DNA of 64,000 nucleotides from Flavobacterium sp. LC2016-23 (GCF_009674775.1 NZ_WKKE01000014.1:107472-171471); one strand, 5' to 3'; numbered from the stretch's first letter, positions 32,535 to 42,787 are shown. The notes: generated by a model not told the origin, from the letters alone. A program made the numbers and translations.

Positions 32535-35510
32535 TTATTTTTCATTATGCCACACCGGAACGGCTCCAAAATAACTGGGATATTTATTATCGGGATTCAC
32601 TACAATTTTTTCGAGCACGACTTCCGGATCAATCATAAAAATTTTTAAGGTATGAATTCCCGGTTCTTCTGCATCAAGTTCGACATCAAGCCATCTTAAA
32701 TTATCAAAGACCTCATTTCGTCGGAGTTTTCCATTTCCAATAAAATCAATATCCTTGTTTAAGGCGGGCAGTGGTTTTAATACTTTAGAATGCGCTAAAT
32801 TTGAAGGGGTATATTCCCCAAAAGTATCTACCAGGCCTTTGCGGGCATCTACAATTTCCGGAGCCTGATTGTCCAGTGCTGCTGCAATTCGAAGTCCTCT
32901 CTGCGGGTTAATATCCTGGGTAGGGAGAATACCTATACAAAATTTTGCTTTTCCTTTTTTCGAAAGAAACACTTTATACTCTAATCGTGAAGCGGATTCT
33001 GTACTTGCGCTTAGCGCGGTAACCGGGTCAATTCCCATACAGGCACCTGATCTGCCTAAATCCGGCAAAACCACCCATTTGGCAGATTCTCCCGGTATAT
33101 TGGCATTGTATTTATCTGCGGGTATGGAAAACTCTCCGGTTAAACTTCCAAAGTAGGGCTCGTTAATTTCCGGTACTGCTGCTTTTACAGCGGTAATTTG
33201 CACCGGTATTACTTTTTTTCCCTGTCTGATTTCAATTACTGCATCAAAAGTCCCGCTGTTCAAAGCGTCCCAGTCAATCTCTACCTGAATACGTGTTTCG
33301 TTTTCAACTACACCTTTGTACTGACTCAATTTAACCCACGGCTTATTTACTATAGCTGAAAATTCAAAAAATCCTGTGCCACGGTTAAATACATCAATAT
33401 AATAATTGGATTTGGTCAGGCCGTCAAATAAGGGCAATGCCGCTTTTTCAGCTGTATCGGGCCATGACAATTCGCTGCCTTCGAGAGCCACTCCAATGGC
33501 GGGTTCAGGCAATGGTTTGATTTCTTGCATATCAGGCAGACTATTGGCTTTGGGCATTGACCATATTTTATAGCCTATATGAATGTCGTTCATCATGTTT
33601 TTCCATTTCCCTTGTGCTATGGAATCATTATAACAGGTACTCCATTTTTTGTCCTCTTCAAAAAGAGCCCGGGCACGCTGGTAGTAGTCGTTAGCAGTCA
33701 TTCTTCCTTGTTTTCGATAAAGGTTATTCTTATCTGCTGCAAGATAAATTTCTGCGACACCGGCCGAAGCCTTTACCGGATATAAAACTAACTGATAGTA
33801 GGCATCCTGAGCTCCGGCGGGTATTTTTGACTGAAGTGCTTCTGCTTTGTCTGACAAATCTTTCCATAATTTTAGTACGCGGTCTGATTCGTGATGATTT
33901 ACAATACTGAAAATGTTGGCAACCTGTGCTTCGGGTTTGCGCCAAAGGTTATACTTAGTATATTTTGATACGATATCGGCAATCTCTTCTGCATGCTCGT
34001 TTCCAAATATGCTGCTGGCCCAGTCAACTGTGTACTCCCGGGTTTTATCAGCCGGAATTGCATCAGGATTCCATGCGAAACGGAGTATAAAATCAATAGG
34101 AAGCTCTTTAGGTTTAAGGTCTCCTGCATTTACAATCCATATTTTATCTATCCCGGATTGATAGGCTAAATTAAATTGCTGCTGTAATTTCGGAATAGTG
34201 GTGGTATTGATCCAGCGGTCGTTCCAGGGGCCTCCGTTCATGTCGATATGGTAATACATTCCGGCTCCTCCTTTTCGATTCTTTTCTTTCTCGGGAAAAG
34301 TACGTCGTATGTATCCCCAATTGTTATCACAAAATAAAAGAGTTACATCGTCGGGTACTGTTAATCCGGCATCATAATAGCGCTGTACTTCTGTAAAAAT
34401 GGCCCAAACCTGAGGATGATTCTCTGCGTTGTCGTCATATACTTTTTGAATAATTTCGCGCTGTCCCTTAATCACATTTTGAAGTGTCCTGATATTTTCT
34501 GCATCGTTACCTTCTCCCATTGCCACATCACCTTCACCGCGCATGCCAATGGTAATAAGATTATCAAAATTTTTATTGCGTTGCAGTCCTTCGTAAAAAA
34601 ACTGATCAATGTTTTTTTTGTTCGTGGCATAATTCCATTCCCCAATTTCTTTTTTCCTTTCTGTATATTCTTTCTGGGAACGCATCATGGGTTCATGATG
34701 TGAAGTTCCCATTACAATTCCATATTCATCGGCCGTTACCGGATTAAGAGGATCGTCTTCATTAAAGGATTTTCCCCACATTGCCGGCCATAAATAATTG
34801 GCTTTTAAACGCAACAGCAATTCGAAAATAGTAGCATACATTTTCGAATTGATACCGCCGTAAGCACCTCTTGCCCATTGCCCGAATGAAGGTTCCTCAT
34901 CATTGATAAAAAGACCACGGTATTTTACTTTTGGCGAATCCTGAATGTATCTGCCTTGTTTTACATAAAGTTCAGTTGTTTTTTTAATGGGAACATCAGC
35001 CCAGAAATACCAGGGAGAAACACCTATTTTTTCGGAAATATCATATATGCCGTAAATAGTTCCTCGTTTATCACTTCCTGCTACTATTAACTGGCCGTCT
35101 ACTGTTTGAATTAAAAAGGATTCCCACTGCCCTTTTATGGAGGAAACATCTATTTTTTTTGCTGCAATTAATTTATCAATAGTCCTGCTTTTGCCTATAG
35201 TCCCGATCACAATAGCGTTTTTCCCCGGTGTTATATGCTCCAAAACCGGGGAAGCGCTGCCGGTAACTTTCCGAATATCATCACTCAAATCTTTTCCTGC
35301 ACGAATCACGCCTTTCCAGTCATTGGGATCCATATAAATTGAAGCTGAAATACCATTCGCAGCGATCTCAAAAGCCTGTGCCTCCTTTTGATTTACGACA
35401 TACTGCGGCGTTGTCTGCTGTTGCTTCTTTTTAACAGACTGCCCAAATGTAGGGGCTGCTAAAAATAACAGGAGCGATAACGCATGAAATTTCAACTTGA
35501 ATCGAATCAT
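32535..35510 (-). CDS. GH115 alpha-glucuronidase (copy B, with inserted beta-domain)
   Basis: A 991-residue exported enzyme (signal to PTFGQ), paralogue of copy A. Same core: GTIYGIYDISEKIGVSPWYFWADVPIK, KYRGLFINDEEPSFGQW, LLLRLKANYLWPAMWGKSF, YGIVMGTSHHEPM, IGMRGEGDVAMGEG, LLFCDNNWGYIRR and IWIVNAGDLKPKELP. It is 150 residues longer because a beta-sandwich (about 690-800, GTGFFEFSAIVNKPWVKLSQ, DAVIEIRQGKKVIPVQITAV) precedes the C-terminal domain. Copy A goes straight to that domain. The extra module could hold the polymer or aid dimerisation. Having two GH115 genes plus GH67 implies separate glucuronate substrates. It is 112 bp after the GH43 gene. Confidence 0.94.
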   Translation of the reverse strand: MIRFKLKFHALSLLLFLAAPTFGQSVKKKQQQTTPQYVVNQKEAQAFEIAANGISASIYMDPNDWKGVIRAGKDLSDDIRKVTGSASPVLEHITPGKNAIVIGTIGKSRTIDKLIAAKKIDVSSIKGQWESFLIQTVDGQLIVAGSDKRGTIYGIYDISEKIGVSPWYFWADVPIKKTTELYVKQGRYIQDSPKVKYRGLFINDEEPSFGQWARGAYGGINSKMYATIFELLLRLKANYLWPAMWGKSFNEDDPLNPVTADEYGIVMGTSHHEPMMRSQKEYTERKKEIGEWNYATNKKNIDQFFYEGLQRNKNFDNLITIGMRGEGDVAMGEGNDAENIRTLQNVIKGQREIIQKVYDDNAENHPQVWAIFTEVQRYYDAGLTVPDDVTLLFCDNNWGYIRRTFPEKEKNRKGGAGMYYHIDMNGGPWNDRWINTTTIPKLQQQFNLAYQSGIDKIWIVNAGDLKPKELPIDFILRFAWNPDAIPADKTREYTVDWASSIFGNEHAEEIADIVSKYTKYNLWRKPEAQVANIFSIVNHHESDRVLKLWKDLSDKAEALQSKIPAGAQDAYYQLVLYPVKASAGVAEIYLAADKNNLYRKQGRMTANDYYQRARALFEEDKKWSTCYNDSIAQGKWKNMMNDIHIGYKIWSMPKANSLPDMQEIKPLPEPAIGVALEGSELSWPDTAEKAALPLFDGLTKSNYYIDVFNRGTGFFEFSAIVNKPWVKLSQYKGVVENETRIQVEIDWDALNSGTFDAVIEIRQGKKVIPVQITAVKAAVPEINEPYFGSLTGEFSIPADKYNANIPGESAKWVVLPDLGRSGACMGIDPVTALSASTESASRLEYKVFLSKKGKAKFCIGILPTQDINPQRGLRIAAALDNQAPEIVDARKGLVDTFGEYTPSNLAHSKVLKPLPALNKDIDFIGNGKLRRNEVFDNLRWLDVELDAEEPGIHTLKIFMIDPEVVLEKIVVNPDNKYPSYFGAVPVWHNEK

Positions 35511-35622
35511 GGTGCACTATTTTATTTATTAATAGAATTAATGCCAACGGTGGCCTTAGTTCTTAGCATTACACTTTAAAATCGAAAAGTGTTTTTTTTA
35601 AGCTTTCCTGGCATTACTTTTT

Positions 35623-37356
35623 TTATTCCGGCTGAGCATCATTTGCAGCTGTTGCATACAATCCCACCAAAGCTCCTGTAAAACCTCCTGCCACATTTGT
35701 TGAAAGAATATCTCCTGAGACACTTTCTCCTAAATTTTCAAAATCAACACCATTTACAGCATAACTAAACTGATAACTGTCTCCTGCAGCCTTTACTTGC
35801 AGACGCAGTGGTTTTTTAATTTCAATTTTAGCACTTGCAATAACTCTGGACTGTCCTTTTTCTGTTCTTTCCAACAGGATATAAGTATCCTTGCCTTTTT
35901 TTGTTACACCAAAAACATAATTAAAACGTTCATTTTGTAAACATACAATTCCGGCCAGATCCTTTTCAGATTCGGGTTTATAATCAATCGTAGCTGCAAA
36001 AGAAAAAGTATTGTGCTGTTGTCTGTAAAAAAGTGTAGAAGTTGGTTTAACTTCTTTAATATTTACTTCAAATGGCTTAATCTGCAGTCCTTTTTTAGTT
36101 AGTGAAATAAAGTTTTCACGAGGTCCTCTCAGCCCAATCCATCTGTAATCTAATTTATCAGAAGTAAAATTTTCGGTAAACGTAAAATTTCCATTTGGGA
36201 AAAATCCGTCTTTGCCTGTTTTGTTTTCGGTAACACCTTTTGGCATTTTAATTTTTGGTTCTAAAGGCACTAATCCGTTTTCAAATACCGGAAAAGTTCC
36301 TGACCAGTCTACCGGAAGCATAAAAGTTTCACGTCCAGTATTTACTCTGTCTTTATCATTCGGACGAATGCCAAGAAATACGCCGTAATATTTATTATCA
36401 GGTCCCTGAACTAAATCTGCATGCCCTGCCCAGTCTACTTTGTTTGCTCTGTCTTTCGGAAAATATCTTTGGGTCAGAATTGGGTTATTTGAGGAAGGCA
36501 GGTAAGGTCCTTTCGGGCTGTCGCTCACAAAAATAACTTCACTGTGATTTCCTCCTGTACCTCCTTCTGCACACATTAAATAATAGCGACCGTCTTTTTT
36601 ATACAAATGAGGCGCTTCAATCCATATTGGTTTTTTAGAAAGGTCTACACCTCCGTCTACTATAATTTTATCGGTTCCCGGAATTACTTTATCATTTGCC
36701 AGATCGTATTCCCAAATTTTAATTACGCGATGGCCTTCATATAATTGCTTTCCTTTATCGGGAGCATCGTTATGAACGACATAACCTTTTCCGTTATCAT
36801 CAAAGAATATGCAGGGATCAATTCCTTCAAACCCTAATTTTACGGGACTTCCCCATCCCTTCATGGGATCTTTTGTTTTTACTATGATATTGCCCAGACC
36901 TCCTGAAAATGCTGTTACAATCATATAGAAAGTATCATTATGAGGATTATAGGTTATCCCCGGCGCGTACACCCCGGCACTAATGCCTGTATCATGGGGA
37001 TTAAATTCGGATACCTTATTTAATACACCTCCCAGGTCTGTCCAGTTTACCAAATCTTTGGAATGGAAAATAGGCACTCCGGGAAACATCGCAAATGAAG
37101 AACAAACCATAAAATAATCATCTCCTTTTCTGGTAATAGCAGGATCGGGATAACATCCCTGTAAGATTGGCGTATAAAACTCATCCGGTTTTAATGGATA
37201 ATTTTTATAAATCTTGTCATCTCCCTGATAAATAACATTAGAAAAAACTGGAGGTTTCCCCTTCTGTCCTTTGATAATCGTGTCTTTAACTGCAACTCCT
37301 TTAAAAGAAAAGAGAAACGTTATGGCTAATAAGAGAACTAATTGTCGCTGTTTCAT
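35623..37356 (-). CDS. GH43 enzyme with C-terminal concanavalin-like domain, first enzyme after susCD2
   Basis: A 577-residue exported protein (signal to GVAV, residue 23). Catalytic base D71 in LQGCYPDPAITRKGDDYFMVCSS; then FPGVPIFHSKDLVNWTDLG, the modulator in GIDPCIFFDDNGKGYVVHND, and acid glutamate in IWIEAPHLYKKDGRYYLMCAEGG. Residues about 385-575 form the concanavalin-like C-domain (NFTFTENFTSDKLDYRWIGLRGP, GGFTGALVGLYATAAND). It probably acts as a beta-xylosidase or arabinofuranosidase on imported oligosaccharides. A 289-bp gap with a terminator-like hairpin, a dispersed repeat and a short 5' hairpin separates it from susD2, so its level is probably lower than that of SusCD. Confidence 0.9.
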   Translation of the reverse strand: MKQRQLVLLLAITFLFSFKGVAVKDTIIKGQKGKPPVFSNVIYQGDDKIYKNYPLKPDEFYTPILQGCYPDPAITRKGDDYFMVCSSFAMFPGVPIFHSKDLVNWTDLGGVLNKVSEFNPHDTGISAGVYAPGITYNPHNDTFYMIVTAFSGGLGNIIVKTKDPMKGWGSPVKLGFEGIDPCIFFDDNGKGYVVHNDAPDKGKQLYEGHRVIKIWEYDLANDKVIPGTDKIIVDGGVDLSKKPIWIEAPHLYKKDGRYYLMCAEGGTGGNHSEVIFVSDSPKGPYLPSSNNPILTQRYFPKDRANKVDWAGHADLVQGPDNKYYGVFLGIRPNDKDRVNTGRETFMLPVDWSGTFPVFENGLVPLEPKIKMPKGVTENKTGKDGFFPNGNFTFTENFTSDKLDYRWIGLRGPRENFISLTKKGLQIKPFEVNIKEVKPTSTLFYRQQHNTFSFAATIDYKPESEKDLAGIVCLQNERFNYVFGVTKKGKDTYILLERTEKGQSRVIASAKIEIKKPLRLQVKAAGDSYQFSYAVNGVDFENLGESVSGDILSTNVAGGFTGALVGLYATAANDAQPE

Positions 37357-37380
37357 TTTGTATTTTTTCTTGTTTTTTTA

Positions 37381-37397
37381 GCACCTGACAGAGGTGC
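37381..37397 (-). promoter_or_regulatory. Short hairpin in the leader of the GH43 gene
   Basis: GCACCT/AGGTGC arms (6 bp, 5-base loop) about 25 bases upstream of the start codon at 37356. It could influence translation or mRNA stability; the sequence alone does not show a role. Confidence 0.3.
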
Positions 37398-37433
37398 CTT
37401 ATTTAAAATATTGAAATTAAAGATAGAAACATT

Positions 37434-37550
37434 TTTTGAACGCTGATGACGCGGATTAAACGGATTTCTTATTTTATTTTATACAGATTTACCAGATTTT
37501 AACTAAAAAAATCCACGCTAATCAGCTTAAATCCGGGTCATTCGTGTTCT
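37434..37550. repeat. Imperfect palindromic intergenic repeat (Flavobacterium type)
   Basis: Contains GCTGATGACGCGGATTAAAC and, 70 bases further on, the partner segments ATCCACGCTAATCAGC and AAATCCGGGTCATTCGTGTT, which can pair back. Segments of this GCGGATTAA / AATCCG pattern occur in many Flavobacterium intergenic regions, as I recall. It lies between susD2 and the first downstream enzyme gene. Confidence 0.5.
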
Positions 37551-37577
37551 ATTTCCAAATTGGATTCACAATTTAAA

Positions 37578-37601
37578 AGCCGAGGAAATTATCCCTCGGC
37601 T
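37578..37601 (-). terminator. Terminator-like hairpin after susCD2 (possible attenuator)
   Basis: 8-bp perfect stem AGCCGAGG/CCTCGGCT with an 8-base loop, followed on the minus strand by a short U-tract (TTTTAAATT), 45 bp after the susD2 stop. Because twelve co-directional genes follow with no clear new promoter, partial read-through is likely. Confidence 0.7.
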
Positions 37602-37645
37602 AAGCTTCAACTAACTTATAAATTTGTTTATTTTCAAAATATTTA

Positions 37646-39592
37646 TTAATTGTATCCCGGATTTTGGTAAGCTTTTTTATCTGCATCAGACATTTCCATA
37701 CCATCTATTTGCCCTTGCGGAATAGGACGCAGATAATGATAAGGCTGTATTGTTCTTGTTACAACTGCAGGTGTATGCTGTCCGTAATTTGATCCGCCGA
37801 TTGTATATTTTCCGGCAAGTTCATTCCATTTTTGAGTTCGTACCAAATCATACCAGCGATATCCTTCACCGTAGTATTCGCGGGAACGTTCAGCCAAAAT
37901 ATAATTAATATCAATTACGGCGGGAGTTTCACTTATTAACAAAGCACTATTGTCTGCATTTTTGGCCACCTTACCATTATTATCCCAACGCCATTTTCCG
38001 GCACGGGCACGAATTACATTGATAAGGCTTCTGGCACTCATGGTACCTGTTGCTCCTTTTACCGCCGCTTCTGCAGCAACAAAATAAAGTTCTGAGAATT
38101 TAGCCACCGGATAAGGTCTTGTACTTCCGGCATTTGGCTGTCCTAGTCCTCCGGCATTATCGGTACGGTATGGTCCTAATTTCCATAAACCCGGATATAC
38201 GATTCTGCTTATTCCCAGTGGAGAAATTACATAATCAGATCTGCCTGGCAGAACTCCGGCACCAACACCGTTATCGCCTGCCCCGGCAGGATATGTAATG
38301 GGTGTAGCCGGTTCATCATTAAGAAAAGTCACAATAGCATCACCCGGTTTTACCGGTAATCCGTTAGCATTATATAATGTTGCTACATCGGTTAATCCTG
38401 TTCCAAGCAAATTCCAGTTGCCACGATAAACAGTTGCAAATGTTCCGTCATATCTTGAATCGTTTGTTTTATCTGCAAAAGTTTTTGTAAAGACTTCAAT
38501 AGGCGGCACCATCCTTACCCATGGACGTCCTAAGAATTGATCAGCCGCGCGCTGTACTGTAGAAACTGAAGCTCCGGAAGCATTTTTACTTCTTATAGCA
38601 GTATAATTCCATGTTCCCATCCAGCCTGCAAAATTATCCGGTGAACCTCCGCTGCCATAGGTAAGACTTGCTCCGTTATAATATTCGCTGGCTTCTGTAT
38701 GGTCTGCATAAAGCATTAATTCTTTGTTACGGTCATTAGATCCTAAGTTTACATCATAATAATAAGGCAATAATGCATAAGATCCCGGATTATTAATTCC
38801 CTCCAAAGCTATATTATAAGCCTCCTGAAAATACCATTGCGCGTTGTGCCCGTCAGGATCTGTTCTTGGTGTATCCGGATAAGTAGGAATATTGTTAGGA
38901 TTTTCTAACCACCATGCATATGTTAAATAAGCTTTTGCTAACATTAAACGAGCTAAAGTTTTAGTTGCCGTACCTGTTAATCTTGGCGCATCAGGCAATT
39001 CTTTTACTGCTGCTACTAAATCAGGAAAAATAGCTTTGGTATATACTTCTGTTACGGTATTTCGTTTTGAAGATCTTGACGGTTTACTATTAAATTTTAG
39101 TTCGCCTGTTCCTAAATCTAAGGGAACGCCTCCAAAATTCTGTACTAATAAAAAATAATCAAAAGCCCTGAAAAATTTAGATTCGGCAATTAAGCTGCTT
39201 GATACACCTACTGCTGCACCATTTTCAATAATTCCGCTTGCCGTATTAATATCATTATAAGAATTATTCCATACGACATCGGCTCTGCTCGAAGTGGCAT
39301 TTATAATCCCAACTCCTGATAAGTCATGATCTTTGAAATTTCCGTCGGCTTGCTGTCCGTAAGTAGCTTCATCTGTACCGGTCTGAACGGAATTGTAATA
39401 ATAAGCCTGCCCGTATATCCAGCGCAAATGTGCATAATGCGAGGTTAATCCCTGTAGCACTCCCTGTTCTGTTTTAAAATAACCAGGTTCATAAAAATCA
39501 TGTGGTTTTTCTTCTAAAATATCAGAGCAGCCCGCAAAGGAGAACAAAGCTACTGATCCTATAATTAAGTTTTTAAAAATATATCGTTTCAT
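37646..39592 (-). CDS. SusD/RagB-family surface glycan-binding lipoprotein (pair 2)
   Basis: A 648-residue SusD homologue, longer than usual. Signal ends FSFAGC (lipid Cys22), followed by SDILEEKPHDFYEPGYF, with acidic residues right after the cysteine as expected for surface display. TPR-like region: FFRAFDYFLLVQNFGGVPLDLG, ARLMLAKAYLTYAWWLEN. C-terminal SusD part: PYPVAKFSELYFVAAEAAVKG, INVIRARAG, YILAERSREYYGEGYRWYDLVR, ending NPGYN. Start lies 12 bp from the susC2 stop. Under the LacI-type operator at the head of this operon, it most likely captures xylo-oligosaccharides. Confidence 0.94.
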   Translation of the reverse strand: MKRYIFKNLIIGSVALFSFAGCSDILEEKPHDFYEPGYFKTEQGVLQGLTSHYAHLRWIYGQAYYYNSVQTGTDEATYGQQADGNFKDHDLSGVGIINATSSRADVVWNNSYNDINTASGIIENGAAVGVSSSLIAESKFFRAFDYFLLVQNFGGVPLDLGTGELKFNSKPSRSSKRNTVTEVYTKAIFPDLVAAVKELPDAPRLTGTATKTLARLMLAKAYLTYAWWLENPNNIPTYPDTPRTDPDGHNAQWYFQEAYNIALEGINNPGSYALLPYYYDVNLGSNDRNKELMLYADHTEASEYYNGASLTYGSGGSPDNFAGWMGTWNYTAIRSKNASGASVSTVQRAADQFLGRPWVRMVPPIEVFTKTFADKTNDSRYDGTFATVYRGNWNLLGTGLTDVATLYNANGLPVKPGDAIVTFLNDEPATPITYPAGAGDNGVGAGVLPGRSDYVISPLGISRIVYPGLWKLGPYRTDNAGGLGQPNAGSTRPYPVAKFSELYFVAAEAAVKGATGTMSARSLINVIRARAGKWRWDNNGKVAKNADNSALLISETPAVIDINYILAERSREYYGEGYRWYDLVRTQKWNELAGKYTIGGSNYGQHTPAVVTRTIQPYHYLRPIPQGQIDGMEMSDADKKAYQNPGYN

Positions 39593-39604
39593 GGTTCTTC
39601 TTGA

Positions 39605-42600
39605 TTAAAATGTTAAATTAAGTCCGAATAAAAAATTTCTGGTCGAAGGTGTATTGGTTCCAATAACCAAAAACCTGCGCTGGTAAGTACCTGTTACGGC
39701 CTGATTTTCATCTCCAAAAGAATTTGTTTCAGGATCCATTCCTGATTTTCTGTTGTAAGGAGAGAAAAGTACAAACGGATTTTGCGCTGTAAAATAAAGT
39801 CTCAGCTTCTGAATACCAAAACTTCTCATAAATTCCTGATCTAAAGTATATCCAAGAGTTAATGCTCTGATTTTTACGTATGACGCATCAAAATAGCCCA
39901 TAGTAGAAATGTATTTTGGATTATCACCACTTCTAATTCCTCTTGGATTAGGGAATTCAGCATCTCTGTTATCCGGTGTCCAGTAATCTACATCAACATT
40001 ACTTCTTCTGCCATTTAAAAGATTCAAGTAACTGTTACCTCCATAAAGTGTGCTGATTAAAACACCGCCGCTTTTGAATGCTCCAACTGCAGAAAAATCA
40101 AAACCTTTATACGTTAAATTGGTATTAAAACCACCCTGAAAATCCGGGTCTGTTTCGATTATTTGTCTGTCACTTGCATTAATGGCACGTGTTGGTGTTC
40201 CATCCGGATTAAAACCTCCCGTATATTTAACTTTGATAGATCCTACCACTGTTCCTTGTTGGTTGATACCAGTAGGTCCGGGTTCTAATGTAGACATATA
40301 GGGATCGCCTTCCTGCCAGATGCCAACTTTTTCGTAATCATAAATAGAATTGATATTATAACCTACAAACCATGAGTTAGCCTCATCTCTTTGTGCTCCC
40401 GAAGCAAGTTTTACTAACTTATTTTGATTGGCATATAAATTGAACCCAACGGTCCAGCTCAACCCTTTTGGATTATCAAGGATAACTCCGTTTAAAGCTA
40501 TTTCGAAACCTTTATTTTCAGTTTCACCAACATTACCAACATAACTGCTAACTCCTGATGTTGCCGGAAGATTTACTCTTTGCAGCAAATCTTTTGTATT
40601 TGTTTTGTAATATTCGATTGTTCCTGACAAACGATTGTTAAGGAATGCAAAATCTAATCCGTAATTCCATGTTGTAGAATATTCCCATCCTAAATCCGGA
40701 TTAGGCAATGTTGTAACATATACACCTGTAGAATTCGTATTTCCAAAATTATAAGGTCTTGTACTTAACGCTCCCAAAGTTTGATACGGATCTACAGCCT
40801 GATTAGAAGTTTCTCCGTAACCTGCACGTGCTTTAAATAAATTAACCCATGAAAGTTTTTTCATGAAAGATTCATTTGAAATTGTCCATCCTGCAGAAAC
40901 TGCCGGATAAGTTACCCATTTATTTCCTTTGGACAATCGTGATGAACCATCTGAACGAATTGTTCCCGAAATAAAATATTTATTATCGTAAGAATACATC
41001 GCTCTGGCCATATAGGAGCTTAATCCCCATTGTGTGTAATCCTGATTGGCAGGATTTATAACTGCTTCTTCTTCACTCTGACCTAAGTTGTAAAATTGAA
41101 ATGCATCCGAAGTAATTCCGTTTCTTGATATTTGTGAAGTATTACCTGTAAACTGCTCATTTGAATATAATCCAACAAAATTTACGGTATGTTTTTCTGC
41201 AAAAGTTTTATCGTATGTGATAAGGTTTTCAATAAGCCATTGCGTTGATAATGTGTTGGTGATAGAGGCATTAGAAATGGTAGTAGGATTTACATCAAAT
41301 ACTCCCTGCCCTTCATAATAACCACTATTGGACAAACGTAAATTTAAACCGGTATTCATACGGTATTTCAAACCTTCTACTCCCGGTATTTTCACCTCGG
41401 CAAAAATATTATTATAAGAACTGAAAGCTCTGGTTTGATTCACATACGATTCTCCTAAATTATCAATGGATTCTCTGGTGTAAACCCAGTTTTCATCTGC
41501 TCCCATTCTAACTGTTCTTTTTAGAGATCCATCGGGATTGTAGGGATTGGCTAATGGAGAGGTTCCCAGAATAGTCCCGGTACCTATATTATCTCCATTA
41601 GTAACAGAATAGTTACTATTCGTATTAAATCCTATACGGAAAGCGCTGCCTATCTGCTGATCTAATCCGGCTCTAATACTGTAGCGCTCGTATTTTTGGC
41701 CAGGCAAAACAGACTCTTCTTTATAATAACCCAAGCCCGCATTATACGCTCCGCGCTCCGTACCTCCGGAAACACTTACATCATGACTAACCATTTCACC
41801 AGCGCCGTAAAGCGACTTCTGCCAGTCTGTATTGGTACCTCTTGCTTCATCAATACCATCTGTATATAAAGTGGTATAATCGCGAAGCGCCGCAAATTTT
41901 GCACCATTCATCATATCGTATTTACCAAAAACCTGCTTGATACCACTGAATCCATTATAATTAAACGTAGCTTTTTGATTTTTACGTCCTTTGTTACTTG
42001 TAATCAATATTACCCCGTTTGCACCACGCGAACCATAAATAGCTGTTGCTGATGCATCTTTTAAAACATCTACAGATTTTATATCTACAGGATTTATATC
42101 TCCTATAGAACCTGCAAACGGAACTCCGTCCAAAACAATTAAAGGATCATTACTTCCCGTTAAAGATCTGGTACCGCGTATACGAATCTGCATGGCAGCT
42201 CCAGGTTTTGTCGAAGTCTGAGTTAAATCTACACCTGCAAGTCTTCCTTGTAATGCCTGGGTTACGTTGGCAGCGGGTACTTCATTCAATTCGCTTCCTC
42301 CAATAGATGCTACGGATCCGGTTACGGCTTCTTTCCTTTGCGTTCCGTACCCAATAACAACTACTTCTTTTAATTGCGCTGAATCTTCTTCAAGACTTAC
42401 ATTAATTTGGGTTTGTCCATTTACTGTTACTTCTTTGTTTCTTAAACCTATAAAGCTAAAAACAAGAATACCGTTAGAAGGCACATTGATCGTATAAGTA
42501 CCGTCGAAACCGGTGCTTACTCCATTTTTTGTTCCTTTTAAATTCACATTAGCACCGGGAATAGGACCATTGGCATCTGATACGGTTCCGGTAACTTTTG

Positions 42601-42697
42601 TCTGCGCACCCGAGTGGAGCGATAGCGCAAACATTAAGATCAAAAAATAAAAGCATTTTTGATGCTTCAATTTACTTGTAACAAAAAAGTTATTCAT
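39605..42697 (-). CDS. SusC/RagA-family TonB-linked outer membrane transporter (pair 2)
   Basis: A 1030-residue SusC homologue. Signal peptide to HSGAQ (residue 32), carboxypeptidase-D-like domain (VTGTVSDANGPIPGANVNLKG), plug region (LKEVVVIGYGTQRKEAVTGSV, IRGTRSLTGSNDPLIVLDGV, VLKDASATAIYGSRGANGVI) and a beta-barrel ending in GLNLTF. It heads the 28-kb enzyme operon and has a strong promoter 53-90 bp upstream whose -33 element lies inside a LacI-type operator. Xylo-oligosaccharide import is the expected job, based on the operator shared with xylose and glucuronate genes. Confidence 0.95.
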   Translation of the reverse strand: MNNFFVTSKLKHQKCFYFLILMFALSLHSGAQTKVTGTVSDANGPIPGANVNLKGTKNGVSTGFDGTYTINVPSNGILVFSFIGLRNKEVTVNGQTQINVSLEEDSAQLKEVVVIGYGTQRKEAVTGSVASIGGSELNEVPAANVTQALQGRLAGVDLTQTSTKPGAAMQIRIRGTRSLTGSNDPLIVLDGVPFAGSIGDINPVDIKSVDVLKDASATAIYGSRGANGVILITSNKGRKNQKATFNYNGFSGIKQVFGKYDMMNGAKFAALRDYTTLYTDGIDEARGTNTDWQKSLYGAGEMVSHDVSVSGGTERGAYNAGLGYYKEESVLPGQKYERYSIRAGLDQQIGSAFRIGFNTNSNYSVTNGDNIGTGTILGTSPLANPYNPDGSLKRTVRMGADENWVYTRESIDNLGESYVNQTRAFSSYNNIFAEVKIPGVEGLKYRMNTGLNLRLSNSGYYEGQGVFDVNPTTISNASITNTLSTQWLIENLITYDKTFAEKHTVNFVGLYSNEQFTGNTSQISRNGITSDAFQFYNLGQSEEEAVINPANQDYTQWGLSSYMARAMYSYDNKYFISGTIRSDGSSRLSKGNKWVTYPAVSAGWTISNESFMKKLSWVNLFKARAGYGETSNQAVDPYQTLGALSTRPYNFGNTNSTGVYVTTLPNPDLGWEYSTTWNYGLDFAFLNNRLSGTIEYYKTNTKDLLQRVNLPATSGVSSYVGNVGETENKGFEIALNGVILDNPKGLSWTVGFNLYANQNKLVKLASGAQRDEANSWFVGYNINSIYDYEKVGIWQEGDPYMSTLEPGPTGINQQGTVVGSIKVKYTGGFNPDGTPTRAINASDRQIIETDPDFQGGFNTNLTYKGFDFSAVGAFKSGGVLISTLYGGNSYLNLLNGRRSNVDVDYWTPDNRDAEFPNPRGIRSGDNPKYISTMGYFDASYVKIRALTLGYTLDQEFMRSFGIQKLRLYFTAQNPFVLFSPYNRKSGMDPETNSFGDENQAVTGTYQRRFLVIGTNTPSTRNFLFGLNLTF

Positions 42698-42757
42698 AAA
42701 AATTGATGTTAGATAGTTAAAATTAGATTTTGGTTTAGTTAATAAGTGTATTTATTA

Positions 42758-42787
42758 CAAATATAAAAAAAAACAATTTATACACAA
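42758..42787 (-). promoter_or_regulatory. susC2 promoter (TTG-N19-TATATTTG)
   Basis: On the minus strand a TTG at 42787-42785 is followed after exactly 19 bases by TATATTTG at 42765-42758, the full Flavobacterium promoter pattern. The start would fall near 42751, giving a leader of about 53 bases. The TTG lies inside the operator 42784-42795, so a bound repressor would block sigma-factor contact. Confidence 0.75.
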
